In this document: piece by piece, positions 9,060 through 16,587 of the stretch
How the letters are laid out: each line of letters opens with the position of its first letter
How positions within the stretch are numbered: position 1 is the first letter of the stretch
Assembly: GCA_002683405.1 (NCBI GenBank)
Contig: NYTH01000039.1
Coordinates: 1 to 64,000, forward strand
Origin: Salinisphaeraceae bacterium
GTDB taxonomy: Bacteria; Pseudomonadota; Gammaproteobacteria; Nevskiales; Salinisphaeraceae
DNA length: 64,000 nucleotides
Direction of reading: 5' to 3'
Notes under the pieces: generated by a model
What the model saw: only the letters and a program-made list of their open reading frames with translations
Database searches by the model: none
What the model was told of the DNA's origin: nothing
Position numbers and translations under genes: made by a program

Positions 9060-10619
9060 ATGTCGCGCAGCCTGCTTCGTTCCACTGGCGTGGTCAGCCT
9101 GATGACCATGCTTTCCCGCGTGCTCGGCTTCGTGCGCGACGTGGTGTTCGCCGTGCTGTTTGGCGCGGCGGCCGGGATGGACGCGTTTCTGATCGCGTTC
9201 AAGATTCCGAACTTCATGCGGCGGCTATTTGCCGAAGGAGCTTTTGCCCAGAGCTTCGTGCCGGTTTTCTCGGCCACCCGGCGCCAGGGCACGGTGGAGG
9301 ACGCGCGCGAACTGGCAGACGTGGTCGCGGGCACCCTGGGCGGCATCCTGCTCGGCGTGACCGTTCTGGGCGTGATTGGCGCGCCGGTGCTGGTTACGAT
9401 TTTTGCGCCGGGGTTTCTCAACGATGCCGGCCAGTTCGAGCTGACGGTAAGCCTGCTGCGGCTGACCTTTCCGTATTTGATGTTCGTGTCGCTGGTCGCG
9501 TTTGCGGGCGGCATTCTCAACAGCTACGGGCAGTTCGCGGTGCCGGCCTTCACGCCCGTACTCTTGAACGTCTGTCTGATCGGCGCGGCGCTGGGCCTGG
9601 CCAACCGGTTTGACGACCCCGTCACGGCGCTGGCGATTGGCGTCTTCGTGGCCGGCGCGGCGCAGCTGCTGTTCCAGCTGCCGTGGCTGCTCAAGCTGGG
9701 CCTGATGCCGCGGCCGCGCTGGGGCTGGGCCAACGAGAAGGTGCGCCGCATCATGACCCTGATGTTGCCGATCCTGTTCGGCTCGTCGGTGGCGCAGGTC
9801 AATCTGATGCTCGACACCATCATCGCTTCGCTGCTCGCGACCGGCAGCGTGAGCTGGCTCTACTACTCCGACCGGCTGATGGAGTTTCCGCTGGGCGTGT
9901 TCAGCATTGCCATCGCCACGGTCATCCTGCCCTCGCTATCGGATCGCCACGCCGCGCAGTCGGGCCAGGCCTTTTCGGACACCCTGGACTGGGCGCTGAA
10001 GCTGCTGATTGTCATTGGCACACCGGCGCTGGTTGGCCTGTTCGTGCTGGCCGGGCCGCTGATAACCACCCTGTTCAATTACCGCTCTTTCGACAGCCAC
10101 GACGTGATCATGAGCCAGCAGAGCCTGATGGCCTATTCAATCGGTTTCATGAGCTTCTCGCTGGTCAAGGTGCTCGTGCCCGGTTTCTTCGCGCGGCAGG
10201 ATACGAAGACGCCCGTGCGCTGCGGCATCATTTCCGTGCTCGCCACCATGGCCATGAACCTGACTTTCGTGGGCGCGCTCGTTTACATGCAGTTCGATGC
10301 GCCCCATGTGGGTCTGGCGCTGGCGACATCGCTCGGTGCTTTTGTAAATGCCGGGTTGCTGTATCACTATCTGCGCCGCGACGACGTCTACCGGCCCGGT
10401 GCCGGGTGGCTGCCGGTCTTTCTGCGCGTCGGGCTGGCCAGCCTGGCCATGGGCGCTGCGCTGTACTGGTTTGCCGGCTCCGTCGAGGGGTGGATGCTGA
10501 TGGACCTGCAGGCGCGTGTGCAGCAGTTGCTGCTGCTGATTGGCGGTGGCGCGCTGGTGTATGGCGCCGTGCTGCTGGCCAGCGGTTTCCGGCCGCGACA
10601 CGTGGCCATGGCTGAATAG
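9060..10619 (+). CDS. murJ: Lipid II flippase MurJ
   Basis: Inner-membrane MOP-family protein that flips lipid II to the periplasmic face for peptidoglycan synthesis. It begins MSRSLLRSTGVVSLMTMLSR; GFVRDVVFAVLFGA, AFKIPNFMRRLFAEGAFAQ and SLSDRHAA are conserved family segments. About 14 hydrophobic segments are visible over 519 residues. I start at 9060 rather than at an upstream in-frame ATG because the extra 25 residues are unlike the family. It heads the murJ-ribF-lspA unit. Confidence 0.96.
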   Translation: MSRSLLRSTGVVSLMTMLSRVLGFVRDVVFAVLFGAAAGMDAFLIAFKIPNFMRRLFAEGAFAQSFVPVFSATRRQGTVEDARELADVVAGTLGGILLGVTVLGVIGAPVLVTIFAPGFLNDAGQFELTVSLLRLTFPYLMFVSLVAFAGGILNSYGQFAVPAFTPVLLNVCLIGAALGLANRFDDPVTALAIGVFVAGAAQLLFQLPWLLKLGLMPRPRWGWANEKVRRIMTLMLPILFGSSVAQVNLMLDTIIASLLATGSVSWLYYSDRLMEFPLGVFSIAIATVILPSLSDRHAAQSGQAFSDTLDWALKLLIVIGTPALVGLFVLAGPLITTLFNYRSFDSHDVIMSQQSLMAYSIGFMSFSLVKVLVPGFFARQDTKTPVRCGIISVLATMAMNLTFVGALVYMQFDAPHVGLALATSLGAFVNAGLLYHYLRRDDVYRPGAGWLPVFLRVGLASLAMGAALYWFAGSVEGWMLMDLQARVQQLLLLIGGGALVYGAVLLASGFRPRHVAMAE

Positions 10620-10656
10620 CCGGGCTTTTTCGAACAAGCATGATGATGATCGACCA

Positions 10657-11625
10657 GTGGAACTGATACGAGGTCTGCACAACCTGAAGCCGCGACACCG
10701 CGGCTGCGTAATGACCATCGGCAACTTCGATGGCCTGCACCGGGGGCATCAGGCCGTCCTGGCCGAATTGCGCGATGCGGCGCAGGCCCGCGGGCTGCCG
10801 CTGCTGCTGATGACGTTCGAGCCCACCCCGAAGGAAATGTTTGCCCCGGATCAGGCCCCCGCGCGGCTTGCCACGCTGCGTGAAAAGGCCGAACTGGCGG
10901 CACGCCACGGCGTGGATCGCATGCTCTGCGCCCGCTTCGACAAGCGTTTTGCCGCGCAGTCGCCCGAAGAATTCGTAGAAAACGTGGTGGTGCGCTGTCT
11001 GGCGGCCGAAGTCGTGATGGTCGGTGCGGATTTTCGCTTCGGCGCCAAGCGGGCGGGCGATTTCGCGCTGCTGGAACAGATGGGGCGCGACGGCGTACAG
11101 GGCCAGACCTTCGAGGCGCGCGTCATGCCCACGGTCGAGCTGTCCGGCGAGCGCGTGAGCAGCACGGCCGTGCGTCAGGCGCTGGCGGACGGGCAGCCGG
11201 GCAAGGCCGCCGAATTGCTGGGCCGTTCCTATTGCATGAGCGGCCGGGTGACGGGCGGACAGCGCCTGGGCCGGACGCTGGGCGTACCCACCGCCAACCT
11301 GATCATCCGGCGCAAGCCCGCGCCCTGTTTCGGCGTGTACGCCGTGCTGGCCGAGCTGGAAGATGGCCGGCAGCTACCCGCGGCGGCCAGCCTGGGCGTG
11401 CGGCCGACCGTGAACGGGCAGGGCTGCGTGCTCGAGGTGCATCTGCTGGATTTCTCCGAAACGCTCTACGGACAGCACATGAAGGTTCATTTTCAGCATT
11501 TTCTGCGGCCGGAAAAGCGATTTGACGACGTACCCGCCCTGCGGGACGCCATGATGCAGGACATAGCCGAGGTCAGACGGCTGCTGGCGGCTGACGCGAT
11601 ACAAACAGCCGGGAGCCAGCCATGA
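10657..11625 (+). CDS. ribF: Bifunctional riboflavin kinase / FAD synthetase
   Basis: Makes FMN and then FAD from riboflavin. The N-terminal adenylyltransferase domain has TIGNFDGLHRGHQAV near residue 24; the C-terminal kinase domain has GRTLGVPTANL near residue 207. The length is 322 residues. I chose the GTG at 10657 (VELIRGLHNLKPRHRG), which matches the usual RibF start; the nearby ATG triplets are in other frames. Its stop overlaps the lspA start as ATGA. In Pseudomonas and Xanthomonadales ileS normally separates the two genes; here it is absent. Confidence 0.95.
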   Translation: MELIRGLHNLKPRHRGCVMTIGNFDGLHRGHQAVLAELRDAAQARGLPLLLMTFEPTPKEMFAPDQAPARLATLREKAELAARHGVDRMLCARFDKRFAAQSPEEFVENVVVRCLAAEVVMVGADFRFGAKRAGDFALLEQMGRDGVQGQTFEARVMPTVELSGERVSSTAVRQALADGQPGKAAELLGRSYCMSGRVTGGQRLGRTLGVPTANLIIRRKPAPCFGVYAVLAELEDGRQLPAAASLGVRPTVNGQGCVLEVHLLDFSETLYGQHMKVHFQHFLRPEKRFDDVPALRDAMMQDIAEVRRLLAADAIQTAGSQP

Positions 11626-12152
11626 ATGATGATCCACAGCGTGAGAGCGAGGCTGCCGCGCAGGGCCGGGCGTTCGAGTACCAGAACGTGCACTGGCTGT
11701 GGCTGTCGGCGGTGGTGCTGGTCGCCGATCAGGTGACCAAGCAGCTTGTCGTCAAACAGCTTGGCGTTTTCGAGCGCATTGCCATCACGCCGTTTTTCAA
11801 TCTGACGCACGTGCACAACACCGGCGCGGCGTTCAGCTTCATGTCCGGCGCGTCGCCCATATTCTTCATCTCGCTCGCCGTGGTCGTGAGCGTGGGCATT
11901 CTCATCTGGCTGCGGCGTCACCCTCGGGGCGAGCTGCTCAACGCCGCCGGGCTGTGCCTGATCCTGGCCGGCGCGGTGGGTAACGCCATCGACCGCGCGG
12001 CGCGCGGCTACGTCATCGATTTCCTGGACTTCCACGCTGCCGGCTGGCACTGGCCCGCCTTCAACGTGGCGGACATGGGCATTTGCGTGGGGGCCGGGCT
12101 GCTCATCTTCGACATGCTGTTTCTGGCCGGCAGGCGTCAGCAACCATCCTAG
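11622..12152 (+). CDS. lspA: Lipoprotein signal peptidase (signal peptidase II)
   Basis: Inner-membrane aspartyl protease that removes the signal peptide from prolipoproteins. Four membrane segments are visible. HNTGAAFSF near residue 66, GNAIDRAARGYVIDF near 123 (first catalytic Asp) and FNVADMGICVGAGLL near 148 (second Asp) are the family motifs. The length is 176 residues. It is coupled to ribF by a 4-base overlap. fkpB and ispH, which follow lspA in Pseudomonas, are not here; a sugar-precursor cassette follows instead. Confidence 0.96.
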   Translation: MNDDPQRESEAAAQGRAFEYQNVHWLWLSAVVLVADQVTKQLVVKQLGVFERIAITPFFNLTHVHNTGAAFSFMSGASPIFFISLAVVVSVGILIWLRRHPRGELLNAAGLCLILAGAVGNAIDRAARGYVIDFLDFHAAGWHWPAFNVADMGICVGAGLLIFDMLFLAGRRQQPS

Positions 12153-12161
12153 CGTCGAATC

Positions 12162-12599
12162 ATGCGAAATATACTCGTGGTATGCACCGGCAACATCTGC
12201 CGCAGTCCGCTGGCCGAGGCCTGGCTGGCGCGCGCTCTGCCCGAGGCGCGGGTCACGTCGGCCGGGGTGGGCGCCCTTGTCGGGCATGGCCCGCCGGAAG
12301 AGGCGATCAGCGTGGGCGACGCCAATGACCTGGATATTCGCGCCCACCGGGCCCGGCAGATTGATCACGCCATGGTGGCGGCCAACGACGTGGTGCTGGT
12401 GATGGAAAAGGGCCAGCAGCGCTGGCTGGCCGAGCAGATTCCGGTCTCGGTAGGCCGAACCTACCTGTGGGGCCACTGGAACGGCGAACGCGATGTGCCC
12501 GATCCGTATCGCCAGGGGCAGGCCGCCTTCGAGCAGGCCATGCTGTTGATCGATGACTGCGGCCGGCAGTGGGCCGACCGCATCGGGCGTATGCTCTGA
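12162..12599 (+). CDS. Low-molecular-weight protein-tyrosine phosphatase (Wzb/Etp type)
   Basis: Cytoplasmic phosphatase. The P-loop VVCTGNICRSPLAEA at residues 6-20 has the C-x5-R-S signature, and DVPDPYRQG near 110 holds the catalytic Asp-Pro. The length of 145 residues is typical. In exopolysaccharide loci such enzymes dephosphorylate the BY-kinase that controls polymer export. No kinase is seen nearby, but the next two genes make uronic-acid sugar nucleotides, so a role in capsule or exopolysaccharide control is likely (inference). Confidence 0.9.
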   Translation: MRNILVVCTGNICRSPLAEAWLARALPEARVTSAGVGALVGHGPPEEAISVGDANDLDIRAHRARQIDHAMVAANDVVLVMEKGQQRWLAEQIPVSVGRTYLWGHWNGERDVPDPYRQGQAAFEQAMLLIDDCGRQWADRIGRML

Positions 12600-12616
12600 T
12601 TCAAGAAAAAACCTCA

Positions 12617-13915
12617 ATGAAACAAGATATTAATCCGCGCATCGCGGTGGTGGGATTGGGCTACGTCGGGCTGCCACTCGCGCTGGCGCTCGGTGAGAAA
12701 TTCGACACCACGGGTGTCGACGTCAATTCGAAAAAGGTCGCCGCCTACCGGGCCGGGCAGGACCCGGCGGGTGAAATGAGCGGCGAGCGGTTTGCGGCCG
12801 CGCGGCGCCTGTCGTTCGCGGATGACGTGAGCGCCGTGGCCGGCTGCGACGTAGTCATCGTCGCCGTGCCCACGCCGATTGATGAGGCCCGCCAGCCCGA
12901 CCTCACGCCGCTGCGCTCGGCCACGCAGGCCGTGGCGCCGCATATCTCCAAGGGCTGCGTGGTGGTATTCGAATCCACGGTCTATCCCGGCGTGACCGAC
13001 GATGTATGCGGGCCGCTGCTCGAGGCGGGGTCGGGGCTCAAGCGCGGCGTGGATTTCAAGCTGGGTTATTCGCCCGAGCGCATGAACCCCGGCGATCACG
13101 AGCACACCCTGCAGAAGATTGTGAAGGTCGTGTCGGCCGAGGACGACGAGAGCCTGGCGCTGGTGTCGCATGTGTACGCGTCCGTGGTGGACGCGGGCAT
13201 TCATCAGGCCGAGTCGATCAAGGTGGCGGAGGCCGCCAAGGTCATCGAGAACATTCAGCGCGACCTGAATATCGCCCTGATGAACGAGCTGGCGATCATC
13301 TTTGATCGGCTTGATCTGGATACCGCCCAGGTGCTGCGCGCCGCGGAGACCAAGTGGAACTTCCTGCCGTTCAAGCCGGGGCTGGTCGGCGGGCACTGCA
13401 TCGGCGTTGACCCTTACTATCTGACCTACCGCGCGCAGATGGCGGGTCTGCATCCAGAGGTTATTCTCGCCGGTCGCAAGACGAATGACGGCATGGGCCG
13501 CTGGATTGCGGAGCAGACCGTCAAGAAGATGATCCAGCTGGACCAGCCGATCCGCGGCGCCCGCGTACTGGTGCTGGGCATCACCTTCAAGGAAAACTGC
13601 GGCGACGTGCGCAACACGCGGGTTGTGGACATCGTGCACGCGCTGGAGGAATACGGCGTGGACTGCGTGATTGCCGACCCGCGGGCCGACGCCGAGGAAG
13701 TGCATGAGGAGTACGGCCTGACGCTCACGCCGCTGGCGCAGGCGGGCCGGGTCTCGGCCATCGTGGCGGCCGTGGCGCACCGCGAATTCAAGGCCCTTGC
13801 CGTGAGTGATCTGGCTGAACTCAAGAACGCCGATACGGTGCCCTTCATGGACGTGAAATCCTCATTCGACCGCGCGGCACTGGAACAGGCTGGCTACCGG
13901 GTATGGCGATTGTGA
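12617..13915 (+). CDS. Nucleotide sugar dehydrogenase (UDP-GlcNAc/GalNAc or UDP-glucose type; TviB/WbpO-like)
   Basis: NAD-dependent enzyme that oxidises a UDP-hexose to the UDP-uronic acid in two steps. The N-terminal Rossmann motif VVGLGYVGLPLALALG begins near residue 10. VVFESTVYPGVTDD and KLGYSPERMNPGDHEH are typical of the TviB/WbpO branch. The catalytic Cys is Cys261 in GGHCIGVDPYYL. The length is 432 residues. It starts at 12617, shortly after the phosphatase stop; an upstream in-frame ATG lies inside the phosphatase gene. Exact substrate cannot be read from sequence, but the epimerase next to it suggests uronate products. Confidence 0.9.
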   Translation: MKQDINPRIAVVGLGYVGLPLALALGEKFDTTGVDVNSKKVAAYRAGQDPAGEMSGERFAAARRLSFADDVSAVAGCDVVIVAVPTPIDEARQPDLTPLRSATQAVAPHISKGCVVVFESTVYPGVTDDVCGPLLEAGSGLKRGVDFKLGYSPERMNPGDHEHTLQKIVKVVSAEDDESLALVSHVYASVVDAGIHQAESIKVAEAAKVIENIQRDLNIALMNELAIIFDRLDLDTAQVLRAAETKWNFLPFKPGLVGGHCIGVDPYYLTYRAQMAGLHPEVILAGRKTNDGMGRWIAEQTVKKMIQLDQPIRGARVLVLGITFKENCGDVRNTRVVDIVHALEEYGVDCVIADPRADAEEVHEEYGLTLTPLAQAGRVSAIVAAVAHREFKALAVSDLAELKNADTVPFMDVKSSFDRAALEQAGYRVWRL

Positions 13916-14928
13916 GAAAGGTACTGGTTACCGGCGCGGCCGGCTTTATCGGCTCCCACGTGGCGCGGCGTCTGCTGGACGCCGGCAGTGCCGTGGTGGG
14001 GCTGGACAACCTGAACGACTACTACGATGTCACGCTCAAGCAGGACAGGCTGAAGCACGTTGTCGGCGAGCACGATCATTTCAAGTTCGTGAAGCTGGAG
14101 CTGGCCGACCAGGCCGCCATGGCGGCGCTGTTCGAGGCCGAAGGATTTGATGCGGTGGTGCATCTGGCGGCGCAGGCGGGCGTGCGCTACTCGCTGGAGA
14201 ACCCGCAGGCCTATGTGGACAGCAACGTCACCGGCACGCTGAACATCTTCGAGGGTTGCCGCAATCACCCCGTGTCGCACTGCGTGTTCGCTTCGTCGTC
14301 TTCGGTTTATGGTGCGAACGCGAGCATGCCGTTTTCGGTGCATCAGAACGTCGATCACCCCATGTCCATGTACGCGGCCACCAAAAAAAGCTGCGAGCTC
14401 ATGGGGCATGCCTATTCGCAGCTTTATGACATCCCGATCACCGGCCTGCGTTTTTTCACCGTCTACGGTCCCTGGGGTCGACCGGACATGGCGGCTTTCC
14501 TGTTCACCAAGGCCATGCTCGCCGGCGAGCCGATCCAGGTCTTCAACCGCGGCGAGATGCAGCGCGATTTCACCTACATCGACGACATTGTCGAAGGCGT
14601 GGTGAGGCTGGTCGATCATCCGCCGCAACCCAATGTAGACTGGGATCGCTTCAGCCCGGATCCCGGCACCAGCTTCGCCCCGTACGCCATCCAGAACATT
14701 GGCAACCACAGCCCGGTGCGGCTGATGCATTTCATCGAGACGCTGGAGAAAGAGCTGGGCATCGAGGCCGAGAAAGAGCTTCTGCCCATGCAGCCCGGTG
14801 ACGTGCCGGCTACCTATGCCGACGTGCAGGCCCTGCAGGACTCGGTCGATTTCTCGCCGGACACGTCCATCGAAGAAGGTCTGCGCCGATTCGTGGCGTG
14901 GTACCGGGCGTATTATTCGGTGGCTTAG
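13903..14928 (+). CDS. UDP-glucuronate 4-epimerase-like NAD-dependent epimerase
   Basis: Extended short-chain dehydrogenase that likely inverts C4 of a UDP-uronic acid, for example UDP-glucuronate to UDP-galacturonate. The N-terminal motif is VTGAAGFIGSHVARRLL; AQAGVRYSLENP, the catalytic YAATKKS (YxxxK) and FFTVYGPWGRPDMA are all typical of the GlcA-epimerase branch. The length is 341 residues. It overlaps the dehydrogenase gene by 13 bases, so the two are coupled and probably act in sequence to supply surface polysaccharide. Confidence 0.9.
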   Translation: MAIVRKVLVTGAAGFIGSHVARRLLDAGSAVVGLDNLNDYYDVTLKQDRLKHVVGEHDHFKFVKLELADQAAMAALFEAEGFDAVVHLAAQAGVRYSLENPQAYVDSNVTGTLNIFEGCRNHPVSHCVFASSSSVYGANASMPFSVHQNVDHPMSMYAATKKSCELMGHAYSQLYDIPITGLRFFTVYGPWGRPDMAAFLFTKAMLAGEPIQVFNRGEMQRDFTYIDDIVEGVVRLVDHPPQPNVDWDRFSPDPGTSFAPYAIQNIGNHSPVRLMHFIETLEKELGIEAEKELLPMQPGDVPATYADVQALQDSVDFSPDTSIEEGLRRFVAWYRAYYSVA

Positions 14929-14936
14929 CGAGCCGA

Positions 14937-15336
14937 ATGGTTCGCCGTTCGGACTGGGGCCGTTGAAATCCGGACCGAGCGGAGGCAGTGGGTTGCTAGG
15001 TGCCTTCGACAAGCGCCCTTCGACAAGCTCAGGGTGAACGGGCTGGGATAGGGTGGTTGGTCTGGTTCTTCCCGTTCGGGCTGAGCTGTGTCGAAGTCCG
15101 AACCGAGCGGAGCCAGTGGATTGCTAGGTACCTTCGACAAGCGCCCTTCGACAAGCTCAGGGTGAACGGGCTGGGATGGGGTGGTTGGATTGGTCCGTCC
15201 CGTTCGGGCTGAGCTTGTCGAAGTCCGAACCGAGCGAAGCCTGCAGGCCTTGCCGGTGATTCTCGCCGACAAGCGACCTTTGGACGGGCTCCCTTCGACA
15301 GGCTCCCTTCGACAGGCTCAGGGTGAGCGGTCTGGG
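14937..15336. repeat. REP-like inverted repeat cluster C, tandem paired units
   Basis: Two well-preserved forward/reverse pairs (forward near 15018 and 15143, reverse near 15076 and 15200) recur with a period of about 125 bases. The forward type includes GACAAGCTCAGGGTGAAC and the reverse GTTCGGGCTGAGCTTGTCGA. A degraded reverse copy lies near 14947 and an unpaired forward copy near 15314. Between pairs runs a conserved linker with GGGTGGTTGG. No gene is seen from 14929 to 15418. Confidence 0.9.
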
Positions 15337-15418
15337 ATTGGGTGGATTCGGCCGCCGAGTTGCCCGGTCGGCATTCAGGTAAGCTCGGGCTCTGCATGCA
15401 CCATGATCGCACCACGCC

Positions 15419-15715
15419 ATGTTCTGGGTTTACGTTCTCCAGTGCCGGGACGGCAGTTATTACACCGGGCACACCGACGATCTCGAAAAGCGATTTTCAC
15501 AACACCGCGCCGGCGAGATTCCGGATTGCTACACGGCCACTCGTTTGCCCGTGCGCCTGGTATTCCAGCAAACCCATGCCACCCGTGAGGAAGCGCTTGG
15601 GGCGGAACGCCAGATCAAGGGCTGGGGCCGGGCCAAAAAACGGGCGCTTATTTCGGGCGACTGGGAGGGACTGTCGCGGTTATCCCGGTCGCGGGATAAG
15701 GGCGACGGGGATTGA
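15419..15715 (+). CDS. Small GIY-YIG domain nuclease
   Basis: A 98-residue protein consisting almost entirely of a GIY-YIG fold of the YhbQ/UPF0213 type. VYVLQCRDGSYYTGHT (residues 4-19) carries the two Tyr motifs, LEKRFSQHRAGE the active-site Arg region, and EALGAERQIKGWGRAKK near 60 the Glu and basic segment. Members are thought to be DNA nucleases of uncertain cellular role. It lies between REP clusters C and D, with repeats on both sides and no other gene, so a link between the nuclease and the repeats is possible but unproved. Confidence 0.88.
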   Translation: MFWVYVLQCRDGSYYTGHTDDLEKRFSQHRAGEIPDCYTATRLPVRLVFQQTHATREEALGAERQIKGWGRAKKRALISGDWEGLSRLSRSRDKGDGD

Positions 15716-15771
15716 GAGTTGCGTGGGTTGGTAGTTTATAGCCGTGATCCGAGGGCTTCCGTACTCAGGCG

Positions 15772-16018
15772 CCCGTTCACAGGCTCCCTTCGACAGGCTC
15801 AGGGTGAACGGGCTGGGAGAGGGTGGTTGGTTTGATGCGTACCGTTCGGGCTGAGCTTGTCGAAGTCCGAACCGAACGAAGTCTGGGAGGTGGCCTCTGA
15901 CTTTCGCCGGCAAGCGCCCTTCAACGGGCCCCTTCGACAGGCTCAGGGTGAACGAAAAGGGGGCGGGCGGTTGGTTTTATTGTCGCCGTTCGGGCTGAGC
16001 TACGTCGAAGCCCGCGAA
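15772..16018. repeat. REP-like inverted repeat cluster D
   Basis: Two forward/reverse pairs: forward copies near 15788 and 15931 (GACAGGCTCAGGGTGAAC) and reverse copies near 15842 and 15987 (GTTCGGGCTGAGCT...). The second pair is more diverged. They fill the gap between the GIY-YIG gene and pilE. No gene is seen in 15716-16068. Confidence 0.87.
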
Positions 16019-16068
16019 CGATGTCTGCGAAGCGGGTGGGTGCCTTGTTGATCCGGCTCCCAGGCGAT

Positions 16069-16548
16069 CTACCAGCAGTTCGAGCTGCCCGTGGAAGCCG
16101 ATTTCACGCCCTGGGCGTTGAGCCTCAGGATGCCGCATTCGTCGTCCTGACTTTGCATATTTACCGGGCCGGCTTCCACGACGTAGCCGCGGTCGTTGGC
16201 GGTGGAGATGCGCAGCAGATAAATGGCGCCGGAGGGGGCGGAGTCGCCGTCGTTGGGAATAAGACCGCCGCTGTTGCGCACGTAGATGGTCGCCGAGGGG
16301 TAGCCGAGCTGGGTGAGGTCGCTGGCAAAGCGGCGCCGTTGGCTGAAATAGGCTTCCTGCCGGGCGGCGAGTTCCACCAGGGACGAGTGGGCCACCGACC
16401 GGTTGTTCTTGACCACCACGTTCACGTAGGACGGGTAGGCGATGGACGCAAGAATGCCGATCATGGCCAGGGCGATGACCACTTCAATGAGCGACAGCCC
16501 CCGCTGACGGCCGCGGTGGCCCTGCCTGAATGCCAGGAGTCGAATCAC
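16069..16548 (-). CDS. pilE: Type IV pilin-like protein PilE (operon 1)
   Basis: Minor pilin of the type IV pilus. The prepilin site is in QRG|LSLIEVVIALAMIGIL, with Glu at mature position 5, followed by ASIAYPSYV, the usual end of the N-terminal helix. A C-terminal pair of Cys (in ECGIL and SSNCW) suits the disulfide loop. The length is 159 residues including a long 17-residue leader. The start is a GTG at 16548. It is the last gene of the fimT-pilVWX-pilY1-pilE operon, 39 bases after pilY1. Confidence 0.93.
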   Translation of the reverse strand: MIRLLAFRQGHRGRQRGLSLIEVVIALAMIGILASIAYPSYVNVVVKNNRSVAHSSLVELAARQEAYFSQRRRFASDLTQLGYPSATIYVRNSGGLIPNDGDSAPSGAIYLLRISTANDRGYVVEAGPVNMQSQDDECGILRLNAQGVKSASTGSSNCW

Positions 16549-16587
16549 GGGCGGCGAGACAAGTGCAGAGCAGGGCGCATGACCGGA

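Noticed and set aside
14937-15336. Possible CRISPR array
   Set aside because: The repeats are inverted pairs with similar linkers rather than direct repeats with unique spacers, and no cas gene is present.
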